Shown in pieces: positions 1 through 8,774 of a stretch of 64,000 nt of DNA. The translations under genes and the position numbers were made by a program. The first letter of the stretch is position 1, and every line of letters starts with the position of its first letter. The stretch spans positions 10,893,131 through 10,957,130 of the forward strand of contig NZ_CP080519.1 of NCBI RefSeq assembly GCF_019468465.1, given 5' to 3'. The notes under the pieces were generated by a model. The model ran no database searches. It worked only from the letters and a program-made list of their open reading frames with translations, and was not told where the DNA came from. This DNA is from Amycolatopsis sp. DSM 110486. Its GTDB lineage: Bacteria; Actinomycetota; Actinomycetes; Mycobacteriales; Pseudonocardiaceae.

Positions 1-1339
1 CGCGCATCGACTCCAGCGTGAGCATGCCGAGCAGCGAGACGTCGTCGGAGTACAGGCCCATCTCGTCGGCGAGGCGCTCGGTGTAGAGGCCCCAGCCCTC
101 GACGTAGGCGTTGAAGTCGCCGAGGCGGCGCAGCAGCGGCAGATCGGTGAGCCCGAGCGCGGTGCTGAGCTGGAAGTGGTGACCCGGGATCGCCTCGTGG
201 AAAGCCGTGGCCTCGGCGGTGTGCCGGAACCGTTCGGTGGCCTCGTAGGTGTTGGCGAAGTAGGTGCCCGGACGCGAGCCGTCGACGGCCGGCGGCATGA
301 AGTACGCGGGCGGCGCGCCGGGCGCGGAGTCCTCCGGCACGGCCTCGACGGTCCACGGTTGCTCGGGAATCGTGCCGAACCACTTCGGCGACTCGGCCGC
401 CGCGCGCGTGATGGCCGAGCGCGCGGTGTCGAGCAGCTCCTCGGCGCTCGTCCAGCGCAGCTTCGGGTCGGTGCGCAGCCGCTCGAAGATCTCCTGCAGG
501 TCGCGCGTGCCGAACACGCGCTCGCCCAGCGCCTGGTACTGCTCGACCTGGCCCGCGATCACCTCGAGGCCGGTGTCGTGCAGCTCCTGCGGCGAACGGT
601 CGGTGGTGGTGTGCATGCGCGCGAGGCGCGCGTAGATCTCGTCCCCGGCGGGCAGCCACGACACGCCCACGCGGTCGTCGGGCCGGCCGTGGGCGAGCAC
701 CTCGGCTTCGAGGAAGTCGCGGTACTCCTTGAACGCCGGGCGCACGACGTCGCGCAGCAGCTCCTCACGCCGGCTCGCGAACCCCTCGTCCGGCGCCGGC
801 TGGCGCAGCAGCGGGTCGCCCGCCGGCTCGGCGAGGTAGCGGTCGACGTGGGCGATCGCGCCCTTCACCAGCCGTTCGACGGGCACCAGCCCGGCCTCGA
901 TGCCCTCGCGGTGCCGCAGCGCGACCGCGCGCAGGAAGGCCGGGATCCCGGCCAGCCGGTCGAGGTGCACCGAGGCCTTGTCCCCCGGCAGCACCGGCAC
1001 CATCGGCAGCGCCGAGAGCAGGCCCGCCGCTGGCCCCACGAACAGGTCGGTCACGGTGAACTCGCCGAAGCGGCTGTCGATGAGGTCGAGCTTGCCCTCG
1101 ATCGAGTTGATCACCACCTCGCGCGTGACGCGGTCCGTCGCGTCGAGCTCGGCGGCCTCGATCGCCCGCGCGCGCTCCAGCAGGCCGGCGAGCCGCTCGC
1201 GGTACGCGGCTTCGGCGGCGGCGCTCGGGTCGCCGAGCCCCGGCGCGTCGGGCTTGATGCCCAGGATCGCGGCGGAGAGCGGTTCGAAGCCGAACATCTC
1301 GTCGACGAGCTCGTCGGCGAGATCGGTGACGACGGTCAT
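1..1339 (-). CDS. DUF885 family (putative metallopeptidase-like) protein, 3' end cut by window
   Basis: The reading frame starts at the ATG whose complement is 1337-1339 and stays open to base 1, so the C-terminus lies outside the window. About 446 residues are visible. Near residue 380 is HEAIPGHHFQL, the HExxxGH-type motif of DUF885 proteins, a family with a gluzincin-like fold usually annotated as carboxypeptidase-like hydrolases. The N-terminus (MTVVTDLADELVDEMFGF) also fits the family. There is no signal peptide, so a cytoplasmic location is likely. The divergent neighbour starts at 1567, and the intervening 227 bp could hold both promoters. The substrate is unknown. Family assignment is from the motif and overall pattern. 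Confidence 0.8.
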   Translation of the reverse strand, partial: MTVVTDLADELVDEMFGFEPLSAAILGIKPDAPGLGDPSAAAEAAYRERLAGLLERARAIEAAELDATDRVTREVVINSIEGKLDLIDSRFGEFTVTDLFVGPAAGLLSALPMVPVLPGDKASVHLDRLAGIPAFLRAVALRHREGIEAGLVPVERLVKGAIAHVDRYLAEPAGDPLLRQPAPDEGFASRREELLRDVVRPAFKEYRDFLEAEVLAHGRPDDRVGVSWLPAGDEIYARLARMHTTTDRSPQELHDTGLEVIAGQVEQYQALGERVFGTRDLQEIFERLRTDPKLRWTSAEELLDTARSAITRAAAESPKWFGTIPEQPWTVEAVPEDSAPGAPPAYFMPPAVDGSRPGTYFANTYEATERFRHTAEATAFHEAIPGHHFQLSTALGLTDLPLLRRLGDFNAYVEGWGLYTERLADEMGLYSDDVSLLGMLTLESMR

Positions 1340-1566
1340 GGGTGCGGACTCCCGGGGTTCGGTGGTGCCGTGCGATTCCGACCCTAATGGAGACCCAGGC
1401 CCGGGGGTGGCGTTCCGGCACGAGCGTCCCGTTCACTCATGGTGAACGGCGGATCCGTGCCGTTCCTGATACCCGGGGCCACCGAAACCCGGCTGGGGCC
1501 ACCGGACCGGGCGACGCGGCCCGGCCTCGCCGCGCCCGGAGCGGCCCGGAAGGTAGCGTTCCCCGA

Positions 1567-2589
1567 GTGGCCGTGACCGATCCCGCCGATGTCCGCCTGC
1601 TCGCCGCCCTCGCCGAGCTGGGCAAAACGGCCGTGCACGACCTCGCCGCGAAGGTGGGCATGGACCCGCGTGAGGTCGCCTACCGCCTGGTTGCCTTGTC
1701 CGGCAGCGGATTGCCGCTGCTCGTGGGCGTGGAGAGCGACCCGGCCGGGCTGCGCGCGGCGATCGCGGGAGCGCCGCCGTCGTGGCAGCAGGCCCCGCCG
1801 CCCTCGGGGGCGATGCCCGTCGCCGCGCCCGGCGGACGGCCCGGCCCGGGCATGCCGGCCGGAGCGGGTCCCGGGATGCCGACGGGACAAGGATTTCCGG
1901 CCGCGGCCCCGCCGAGCGCCCCCGTTCCGCGTCCCGGGAACGGACCCGGAACGCCAGGAGCGCCGTCCGTCCACGGTGGACCGTCGGGACCCGTGCACGG
2001 CGTGCCGTCCGGCCCGTACGGAGTCCCTTCGGGTCCCTACGGCGTGCCGTCTGGCGCGTACGCAGCTGCACCAACGCCGCTCGACCCCGCACTGAGCACG
2101 TGGGGTGTGCCGCAGACGGCGTCCTGGGCACGCGGCGACGAACCGCGCCGCGCGGGCCCGGCCGAGGGCAGACACGGCCGGATCGGCGAGACGCTCGCGA
2201 CGCAGGGACTCGAAGGCGAGCAGCTCACCGTGCAGCTGCTCGAGGTGCAGGACCCGGCCGACTACCTGTTCGGCGCCGCCGGCTACCGGCTCGACGCGGG
2301 CGAGCGCGCGGTGGTGGTGCACACCGAGATCACCAACCGCGGCAGCGTGCCCTTCGCGTCGCTGCCGGACAACTACCTCGAGCTCGTCACGGCCGACGGC
2401 ACGACCGTCGCCAAGGCGCCCGTGTCGCTGACCTCCCGGCCGCCGCACAAGATCGGCGTGCGGCCCGGCGAGACGCTCGGCGGCCACACCGTCTACGTCC
2501 TCCCGGACGCGACGCGCGTGGTCTCGGTCCGCTGGAGCCCCCGCCCGGAGCCGGACGACCGCACGCTGACCTGGGCCGTCGAGGGCTAG
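1567..2589 (+). CDS. AsnC-type HTH protein with Pro/Gly-rich linker and C-terminal beta domain
   Basis: 340 residues. Residues 5-65 look like an AsnC/Lrp-type winged helix ([20 protein letters not shown]), but no Lrp ligand domain follows. Residues 70-185 are a Pro/Gly/Ala linker that contains three tandem heptads GVPSGPY. The C-terminal 110 residues resemble a DUF4352-like immunoglobulin fold ([15 protein letters not shown]). The start is GTG 1567, preceded by GGAAGG about 14 bases upstream; GTG 1573 is an alternative. The gene converges on the rluD-like gene, and the two stop codons overlap at 2586-2589. It could be a DNA-binding regulator or a structural protein that reuses an HTH. The function is not known to me. 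Confidence 0.7.
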   Translation: MAVTDPADVRLLAALAELGKTAVHDLAAKVGMDPREVAYRLVALSGSGLPLLVGVESDPAGLRAAIAGAPPSWQQAPPPSGAMPVAAPGGRPGPGMPAGAGPGMPTGQGFPAAAPPSAPVPRPGNGPGTPGAPSVHGGPSGPVHGVPSGPYGVPSGPYGVPSGAYAAAPTPLDPALSTWGVPQTASWARGDEPRRAGPAEGRHGRIGETLATQGLEGEQLTVQLLEVQDPADYLFGAAGYRLDAGERAVVVHTEITNRGSVPFASLPDNYLELVTADGTTVAKAPVSLTSRPPHKIGVRPGETLGGHTVYVLPDATRVVSVRWSPRPEPDDRTLTWAVEG

Positions 2590-3515
2590 TAGCTCTCCTC
2601 GCGCAGGATCTCCAGCGCGCGGGCGAGGTCGTCGGGGTACTCGGCCTCGAACTCGACCCAGCGGCCGTCGGCCGGGTGCGCGAAGCCGAGGGTGCGGGCG
2701 TGCAGCCACTGCCGCGTGAGGCCGAGGTGGCGCGCCAGCACCGGGTCGGCGCCGTAGGTCAGGTCGCCCACGCACGGGTGGCGCAGCGCGGAGAAGTGCA
2801 CGCGAATCTGGTGCGTGCGGCCCGTCTCGAGCTTCACGTGGGCCAGCGACGCGGCGCGGAACGCCTCCACCACCTCGTAGTGCGTCACGCTCGGGCGCCC
2901 GCCCGCGACCACGGCGAACTTGTAGTCGTGGCGCGGGTGGCGGTCGATCGGCGCGTCGATGGTGCCGCGCGTCGGGTCCGGGTGGCCCTGGACCACGGCG
3001 TGGTAGCCCTTGTCGACGGTGCGTTCCTTGAACGCGCGCTTGAGCACCGTGTACGCGTGCTCGCTCTTGGCCACCACCATCACGCCGGTGGTGCCCGCGT
3101 CGAGCCGGTGCACCACGCCCTGGCGCTCGGCGGCGCCCGACGTCGAGATGCGCAGGCCCGCGGCGGCCAGGCCGCCGACGACCGTCGGCCCGGTCCAGCC
3201 GGGGCTCGGGTGCACGGCGACGCCCACGGGCTTGGAGATCACGATGATGTCGTCGTCGTCGTGGAGGATCTTCATGCCCTCCACTGGCTCGGCGATGACC
3301 TGGATCGGGGACTCCGGCTCCGGCAGCGTCACTTCGAGCAGGCCGCCGGCGGTCAGGCGGTCGGACTTGCCGGCGGGCCGGCCGTCCACCAGCACGTCCC
3401 CGGCTTCGGCGAGCTCCGCCACGACCGTGCGGGACAGGCCCAGCAGCTTGGCGAGGCCGGCGTCGACGCGCATGCCGTCGAGCCCGTCGGGGACGGGCAG
3501 CAGGCGCGCGGTCAC
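2586..3515 (-). CDS. rluD: RluD/RluA-family 23S rRNA pseudouridine synthase
   Basis: 309 residues. Residues 15-65 form an S4 RNA-binding domain ([20 protein letters not shown]), followed by a RluA catalytic domain. The catalytic motif near residue 135 reads HRLDAGTTG, where Asp is the nucleophile; the usual Ser before the last Gly is Thr here. The enzyme should convert uridines to pseudouridine in large-subunit rRNA; which sites cannot be read from the sequence. The GTG start (complement of 3513-3515) overlaps the lspA stop by 4 bp. This lspA-rluD pairing is common in Actinobacteria and Firmicutes and suggests translational coupling. The symbol rests on family resemblance, not on demonstrated rRNA site. 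Confidence 0.9.
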   Translation of the reverse strand: MTARLLPVPDGLDGMRVDAGLAKLLGLSRTVVAELAEAGDVLVDGRPAGKSDRLTAGGLLEVTLPEPESPIQVIAEPVEGMKILHDDDDIIVISKPVGVAVHPSPGWTGPTVVGGLAAAGLRISTSGAAERQGVVHRLDAGTTGVMVVAKSEHAYTVLKRAFKERTVDKGYHAVVQGHPDPTRGTIDAPIDRHPRHDYKFAVVAGGRPSVTHYEVVEAFRAASLAHVKLETGRTHQIRVHFSALRHPCVGDLTYGADPVLARHLGLTRQWLHARTLGFAHPADGRWVEFEAEYPDDLARALEILREESY

Positions 3516-4204
3516 GCGGTCTCCTTCTTGCTGTTCTTGTCGCGGGTCGAGGTGCCGTCGTAGTCCTTGCCCAGCAGCGACAGCAGCACGATGAGCACGC
3601 CGCCGCAGCAGATCGCGGAGTCGGCGATGTTGAAGATCGCGAAGCCCTCGCCGTTGGGGGCGAAGGCCGAGATGAAGTCGATGACGTGGCCGCGCAGCGG
3701 GCCGGGGGCCCGGAAGATGCGGTCGGTGAGGTTGCCGAGCGCGCCCGCGAGCACCAGGCCGAGGCCGATGGCCCAGCCGACGCTGCGCAGCCGCCGCGAG
3801 AGCCAGATGATGGCGACGGCCACGGCCGCCGCGACCAGCGCGAGCACCCACGTCATGCCCGTGGCCATCGAGAACGCGGCACCGGGGTTGCGGATCACTT
3901 GCAGGTAGATGAGGCCGCCGAGGATGCGCACCGGCTCCTTGCCCTCGAGGTTGGCCGCCACGAGGTTCTTCGACACCAGGTCGATCACCCAGATCAGAGC
4001 CGCGACCGCGAACACCAACCCGACCCGGCGCTTGGGCAGCACCACGGGCGCTTCGGGCTCCTCCGAGACCGCTGAGGCCGCGTCACCGCTCACCGCCGGT
4101 TCGACGGCGGGCGCGCCTTCGGGCCGGCCGGGTTCGGGCGAACCGGGCTCGGACAGATCGTGTTCGGACGAGGAGGACTCGGTGCTCACGCCCCCATTGT
4201 CCAC
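3512..4204 (-). CDS. lspA: Lipoprotein signal peptidase
   Basis: 230 residues. LspA is an inner-membrane aspartyl protease that removes signal peptides from prolipoproteins after diacylglyceryl transfer. The two catalytic-Asp boxes are present: GNLTDRIFR near residue 157 and FNIADSAIC near residue 190. Four hydrophobic helices fit the family. An acidic Ser/Glu/Pro-rich cytoplasmic N-terminal extension of about 60 residues makes it longer than the usual 160-170. The start is GTG 4204, with GTG 4189 as an alternative. It is coupled to the downstream rluD-like gene. A putative substrate, the lipobox protein at 52130-52675, lies far away in the same window. Confidence 0.95.
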   Translation of the reverse strand: MDNGGVSTESSSSEHDLSEPGSPEPGRPEGAPAVEPAVSGDAASAVSEEPEAPVVLPKRRVGLVFAVAALIWVIDLVSKNLVAANLEGKEPVRILGGLIYLQVIRNPGAAFSMATGMTWVLALVAAAVAVAIIWLSRRLRSVGWAIGLGLVLAGALGNLTDRIFRAPGPLRGHVIDFISAFAPNGEGFAIFNIADSAICCGGVLIVLLSLLGKDYDGTSTRDKNSKKETA

Positions 4205-4213
4205 GCCCCGGCC

Positions 4214-4835
4214 TCACCCGTTCGCGGCGGCAGGCCGCGAACGGCCCTTCACGGGTCCGGCGACCACCAGAAACGCCACCGCGAGCAGCACCACTGCCGA
4301 CGAAACCACCCCCGCGACGCCCGGTAGCAGCATCGCCACCGCCACGAAGCCCACGGTGACCGCGAGGACCAGGAGACTGCGCTCGTACCCCCCCCAGCAC
4401 CACCAGCCCCACGGCTGCGAGCGCCGGGCCGCGGGCATCGGCGTCGAGGTCGAATTGGGCGTAGGCGGCGAGGTCCAGCACGGGCACCGCCAGCACACCG
4501 CCGGCGAGGGCCAGGGCGAACCGGCCGGTTTTCGGCCTGGTCCCGGCTCGCGCGTAGCCGACGAGCACGATCGCCACGACCAGCGCGAGTGCGATCGGCC
4601 AGCCCAGCGCTGACGTCGAGGTCGGCGCGGGCAGCGGGTCCTGGCTCAGGAACTGCTCACCGCCGATGGCCGTGTCGAAGTAGTCCACGTGCACGCGGTC
4701 CATCGGCACCGCGGACAGGTTCACGAACTCGCCCGCGGCAGAACCGGCGCCGGCCGCGAGCCGCACCGCGGCCAGGATCAGCTCGGCGAAGCCCAGCAGC
4801 GCGAGCGGAACCCAGAAACCCCAAGATCTCCCCAC
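4214..4835 (-). pseudogene. Multi-pass membrane protein gene, frameshifted at an 8-base homopolymer
   Basis: Reading starts at 4835 (MGRSWGFWVPLALLGF) and is convincingly membrane-like to GLVVLGG. It then enters an Arg/Gly-rich nonsense frame at a run of eight C on the plus strand, 4388-4395 (eight G in the transcript). The adjacent frame from the same point continues as YERSLLVLAVTVGF and ends at 4214 with a basic tail. Removing one base of the run gives a continuous 206-residue protein with about five transmembrane helices. I do not recognise the family. It lies 22 bp downstream of the class V aminotransferase, probably in the same transcript. It may be a sequencing or assembly error, a slippage-controlled gene, or a true pseudogene. 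Confidence 0.7.
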
Positions 4836-4857
4836 GCGCCGAGGGTAGCGAGCGGGC

Positions 4858-6201
4858 TCAGGCGCAAAACGGCGGCAGCTCCCGCGGGTCCCCCACCGGG
4901 GCCCAGCGGCCGTCGACCTTCGTGTACTCCCAGCGGGCGCCGCGGGCGACGATCTGGCGCAGCGCGAGCACGAGGCGGTCCACGTGCTCCTCGGTGCTGC
5001 CCAGGCCGAGGCTCACGCGCACGGCCTGCTGCCCGTCGCGGCCGCATTCGCCGATGAGGCGCTTGGTGGCGACGTGGGCGCAGAACGCGCCGTCGCGCAC
5101 GCCGATGCCGTACTCGGCCGAGAGGACCGCGGCGAGCCAGCCGGGTTCGAAGCCGTCGACGATGAAGCTCACCGTGCCCACGCGGTCCACCGGCGCGTCG
5201 AACAGGCGCAGCTCGGCGCAGCCGGGCACGCCGGCCAGGCCCTTGCGCAGCCGCTCCAGCAGCGTGGCCTCGTGCTCGCCCACGGCGGCCCAGTGCGCGG
5301 ACAGCTGCTCGCACGCGACGCCGAGCGCGTAGACACCGACAGTGTTCGGCGAGCCGGCCTCGTGCCGCTCGGCACCGGTGTTCCACACCACGGCGTCCTC
5401 GGTCACGAGCTTGGTCGCTCCCCCGCCGGCGAGGTATGGCTCGGCGGCGCGCAGCCAGTCGGACCGGCCGATGAGAGCGCCGGCGCCGAAGGGCGCGTAG
5501 AGCTTGTGCCCCGAAAGCGCGACGTAGTCGACGTCCAGCTCCCGCAGGGAAATCCGGCGGTGCGGCGCGAGCTGCGCGGCGTCCAGCGCCACGCGGGCGC
5601 CGTGCTTCCGTGCCACGGCGGCGATCTCGGCCACCGGCAGCAGCTCACCGGTCACGTTGGACGCTCCGGTCACCACCACGAGCCGCGGCCCCTCCGGGCA
5701 GGCGTCGAGCGCTTCGTCCACAACGGACACCGCGGCCAACCGCGTGCGCGGCAGCTGCACGCGGCGCACATTCGGGCCCCGCCAAGGCAGCAGGGCCGCG
5801 TGGTGCTCGGTGTCGAACACGACCACGGACGTGCGCCGCGGCAGCGAACGCGCCAGCAGGTTGAAGGAATCCGTGGTGTTGCGGGTGAACACGACGGTGT
5901 CGGTGGCGCGCGCGTCGACGAACCGGCGCAGGATGTCGCGCGTGCGCTCGTAAAGGCGCGTGGACACCTGCGAAGCGAAGCCCGCGCCGCGGTGCACGCT
6001 CGCGTACCAGGGCAGGAACTCGTCGACGGCGGAGCGGACCGCGTCGAGACACGGCGCACTCGCGGCGTGGTCGAGGTTGGCGTAACCGATCTCGCCGCCG
6101 GTCACCAGGGGCACCCGCAGTGCCGCCCCCGCGACGCCGGGGATCCCCTGTGCGGCAACGGTTTCGGTGTTTTCAGCGGTACGGTCCAGAGCGAGAGTCA
6201 T
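4858..6201 (-). CDS. Class V PLP-dependent aminotransferase (cysteine desulfurase/SufS-like)
   Basis: 447 residues of the aminotransferase class V fold. The PLP-binding Lys is in SGHKLYAPFG near residue 232. Upstream are the N-terminal LDHAASAPC segment and the HHAALLPW segment typical of SufS/CsdA-like enzymes. It probably acts on cysteine or a related amino acid, either desulfurising or cleaving it. A SAM-IV riboswitch in its leader ties expression to S-adenosylmethionine, pointing to sulfur or methionine metabolism rather than general Fe-S assembly, and no suf genes are nearby. The ATG has a strong GGAGG ribosome site 8 bases upstream. The exact substrate is not determinable. The frameshifted membrane gene follows 22 bp downstream. 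Confidence 0.9.
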   Translation of the reverse strand: MTLALDRTAENTETVAAQGIPGVAGAALRVPLVTGGEIGYANLDHAASAPCLDAVRSAVDEFLPWYASVHRGAGFASQVSTRLYERTRDILRRFVDARATDTVVFTRNTTDSFNLLARSLPRRTSVVVFDTEHHAALLPWRGPNVRRVQLPRTRLAAVSVVDEALDACPEGPRLVVVTGASNVTGELLPVAEIAAVARKHGARVALDAAQLAPHRRISLRELDVDYVALSGHKLYAPFGAGALIGRSDWLRAAEPYLAGGGATKLVTEDAVVWNTGAERHEAGSPNTVGVYALGVACEQLSAHWAAVGEHEATLLERLRKGLAGVPGCAELRLFDAPVDRVGTVSFIVDGFEPGWLAAVLSAEYGIGVRDGAFCAHVATKRLIGECGRDGQQAVRVSLGLGSTEEHVDRLVLALRQIVARGARWEYTKVDGRWAPVGDPRELPPFCA

Positions 6202-6239
6202 GGCGGTGCCTCCTCGGCAGTCCGGGGGACCCCCGGCGA

Positions 6240-6356
6240 GGGGCCCGCGCTTGCCCGTCGCACAACACGACCGGCCCGGTCTTCACCCGGGGCACCCCAC
6301 CGCGGTAGGAGGGTTGCCGGCCAGCAAGCCGGGGCTGAACGCTGGCACTCATGACC
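6240..6356 (-). ncRNA. SAM-IV riboswitch
   Basis: On the minus strand the leader reads from GGTCATGAGTGCCAGCG (6356) through CCCCGGCTTGCTGGCCGG, CAACCCTCC, CGCGGTGGGGTGCCCCGGG and GAAGACC. The 3' pseudoknot segment GGGCAAGCGCGGGCCC lies at about 6241-6257. This matches, as I remember it, the mycobacterial SAM-IV aptamer, including the second pseudoknot that distinguishes it from SAM-I. It ends about 40 bases before the start codon, so control is probably at translation initiation or by termination within the leader. High SAM would be expected to lower expression of the aminotransferase. Confidence 0.88.
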
Positions 6357-6460
6357 TGTTGATGAAGGTAACCGATTCCGGGCGTGCGGAGAAAGCCCCG
6401 TCCCGTGATCTGAGATGGCGCTCACACGCCGGCGAACCCGCGAACCTCACCGAAAACGCG

Positions 6461-7939
6461 TCAACGGCCCAGCTCACCGCGCCAGCGCGCGAGCCGCCCG
6501 GCCCGGTCGACGGCGCGGATCCGGCGCTCGGTCGCGTCGCGGACCCCGGCCGTGGTGACCACCAGCAGCTGGTCGTCCTCCTGCAGGCGGCTGGTCTTCT
6601 GCGGCGTGAACCCGGAGCCGCGGCGGACCACGAGGCTCACGGTGGCGCCGGCGGGCAGGCCGAGCTCGGAGATGTACACGCCGTGCAGCTTCGAGCCCTT
6701 CTGGATGCGCACCTGCAGCAGCTCGGCGCCGAGCTCGTCCAGCGGCGCGGCGTCGACCTCGATCTCGTGCGCCTCGGAGGGTTTTGCGAGGCCCAGCAGC
6801 CGCGCGACCGGGCCGAGTGTGGCCCCCTGCAGCAGCGTCAGCACGACGACCAGCACGAACACGGCGTCGACGAGTCGCTCCGCGCCCGGCACACCCTGGG
6901 ACAGCGGGATCAGCGCCAGCACGATCGGCACGGCCCCGCGCAACCCGGCCCACGACAGGAACGTCTGCTCCCGCCACGGCAGCCGGAACGGCAGCAACGA
7001 CAAGACCACCGACAACGGGCGCGCGAGCAGCAGCACCACCGCGCCCGCGACGAGACCCGGGATGAGCGCCTCGAGGATCCGGCTGGGCGAGGCGTAGAGA
7101 CCGAGCAGCACGAACAGCCCGATCTGCGCGAGCCAGCCGAGCCCCTCGGCGAACGAGAGCGTGTCGGAGCGGTGCGGCAGCCGCGAGTTGCCCAGCACGA
7201 GACCGGCGACGTAGGTGGCCATCAGGCCCGACGCGTGCGCCAGCTGCCCACTGGAGTACGCGAGGATGCACACGGCCACCGTCGCGAGCGGGTAGAGGCC
7301 CGTGGCCGGCAACGCGGCCCGGCGCAGCGCCATCGCACCCAGCCACCCGAACAGCAAACCCAGCACGAGCCCGGCGGCGAGTTCGTAAACGACCAACAGC
7401 GGCAGGGTCCAGTCCAACGCGGCCGCCGAGGAGAGCGCCACGACCGCGATGTACGCGGGTGCGTCGTTGAGCCCGGATTCCAGCTCCAGCGTACCCACGA
7501 GCTTCGGCCCCACGGAGAACGTGCGCAGCACCGAAAACACCGCCGCCGCGTCGGTCGACGCGAGTACCGCGCCCCACAGCAGCCCGAACCGCCAGTCGAG
7601 GCCGAGCAGCCAGTGCAGGGCCGTGCCGGTGACCACGATGCTCACGATCACGGCCACTGTGGACAGCAGGATTCCCGGGCCCAGCGAGGATTTCACCGCG
7701 CTCCAGCGCGTGGTGAGGCCACCTTCGGTGAGGATCATGACGAGCGCGGCCAGCCCCAGCGACTGCGTCAGGCTCGAGTTGTCGAAGTGGATCCCGATGC
7801 CCGATTCGCCCAGCGCCACACCGATGCCGAGGTACAGCAGCAGCGACGGGAGACCGAGGCGGATCGACACGCGCACGGCGAGCACCGACGCGAGCAGGAC
7901 GACACCGCCGACGCCGAGCACGACGGGAAGCTGGTCCAT
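6461..7939 (-). CDS. CPA1-type K+(Na+)/H+ antiporter with C-terminal TrkA-C/RCK_C domain
   Basis: 492 residues. About 12-13 transmembrane helices span residues 1-390, with the CPA1 signatures ASTDAAAVF near the middle and GLRGAVPIVLAL later. A cytoplasmic TrkA-C domain follows (LQVRIQKGSKLHGVYISEL), the arrangement of NhaP2/CvrA antiporters that export K+ or Na+ in exchange for protons. TrkA-C domains in this setting often bind nucleotides such as c-di-AMP. The chosen ATG at 7939 (MDQLPVVLG) has GGGAGGGGG just upstream. A longer frame to 8026 adds a non-membrane segment and lacks a clear ribosome site. The ArsR-like gene lies 105 bp upstream on the same strand. Confidence 0.9.
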   Translation of the reverse strand: MDQLPVVLGVGGVVLLASVLAVRVSIRLGLPSLLLYLGIGVALGESGIGIHFDNSSLTQSLGLAALVMILTEGGLTTRWSAVKSSLGPGILLSTVAVIVSIVVTGTALHWLLGLDWRFGLLWGAVLASTDAAAVFSVLRTFSVGPKLVGTLELESGLNDAPAYIAVVALSSAAALDWTLPLLVVYELAAGLVLGLLFGWLGAMALRRAALPATGLYPLATVAVCILAYSSGQLAHASGLMATYVAGLVLGNSRLPHRSDTLSFAEGLGWLAQIGLFVLLGLYASPSRILEALIPGLVAGAVVLLLARPLSVVLSLLPFRLPWREQTFLSWAGLRGAVPIVLALIPLSQGVPGAERLVDAVFVLVVVLTLLQGATLGPVARLLGLAKPSEAHEIEVDAAPLDELGAELLQVRIQKGSKLHGVYISELGLPAGATVSLVVRRGSGFTPQKTSRLQEDDQLLVVTTAGVRDATERRIRAVDRAGRLARWRGELGR

Positions 7940-8044
7940 GTCCGCCCCCTCCCGGTCGCCGTGGGCTTCCAGAATAGAGAGACGGAGCCGTTCACTCGTT
8001 CGTGCACCACTGGACAACTCGGGCAAACTGCTGTGTTAGGACAC

Positions 8045-8731
8045 TCAGCCCCCACTGAGTGTCGCCAGATCGACACCGAGCGCCGCGAACGGCTTCTCCC
8101 CGGCCGGCCTCAACCGCACCGCGCGTTGCCGGTCGCGGGTCACCCACCCCGCGTCGACGGCCCGCGCCAGGATCGCCGCGGGCACGGCACCGGCGAGGTG
8201 GTCGCGCCGCTCCGTCCAATCCAGACAGTCACGCAGCAGCGGGCGCCGGCCGCGCTCCGGCACGGCGACACCGAGCCCGCCGAGCACCTCGCGCCCGGCC
8301 GCGGTCAGCGTCAGCCCGTCGCCGGTGTCGACGATCCCCTTCGCGATCAAGCCCTCGCGCAGCGCCACACCGACGGTGCCCGCGAGGTGGTCGTAGCAGC
8401 TGCGCGCGAAACTCAGCCGCTGCGTACGCAGGGACGCCTTCAGCCCCACCGGTTCGCGGTGCTCGGCGTGCTGCGCCAAGTGCTCGATCAGCTCGGCCAC
8501 CCGCGGGTCGGCGATGCGGACGTACGCGTGCCGGCCCTGCTTCACCCGCGCGACGAACCCGGCGTCGTGCAGCCGCGTCACGTGCTCGCTCGCGGTCGAC
8601 ACCGCGATCCGCGCCGCCGCGGCCAGCTCGCCGATCGTCCAGGCGCGCCCGTCCAGCAGGGCGAGGCACATCGTCGCCCGGCTCGGGTCGGCGAGCACCG
8701 CGGCCACCTCGGCCAGCGCGACGGTCTCCAT
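8045..8731 (-). CDS. ArsR-like winged-helix transcriptional regulator
   Basis: 228 residues. A winged helix at residues 10-85 (WTIGELAAAARIAVSTASEH) is followed by a longer C-terminal region with ARSCYDHLAGTVGVAL and a terminal Arg-rich half-domain. No ArsR metal-binding CxC motif is visible, so it probably does not sense metals. The regulator at 15378-16115 has the same domain order and shares the CYDHxAGxxGVA block, so the two are paralogues. Its target may be the antiporter just downstream on the same strand, or itself. The C-terminal half may bind a small ligand; which one is unknown. Confidence 0.85.
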   Translation of the reverse strand: METVALAEVAAVLADPSRATMCLALLDGRAWTIGELAAAARIAVSTASEHVTRLHDAGFVARVKQGRHAYVRIADPRVAELIEHLAQHAEHREPVGLKASLRTQRLSFARSCYDHLAGTVGVALREGLIAKGIVDTGDGLTLTAAGREVLGGLGVAVPERGRRPLLRDCLDWTERRDHLAGAVPAAILARAVDAGWVTRDRQRAVRLRPAGEKPFAALGVDLATLSGG

Positions 8732-8774
8732 GCCCCCACCGTAGGAGCCCGACGCTTCGGCCGCCGCCGAAGCG

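Noticed and set aside
2586..3851. Longer rluD-like frame running into lspA
   Set aside because: The N-terminal part is an lspA shadow; the S4 domain begins at GTG 3515.
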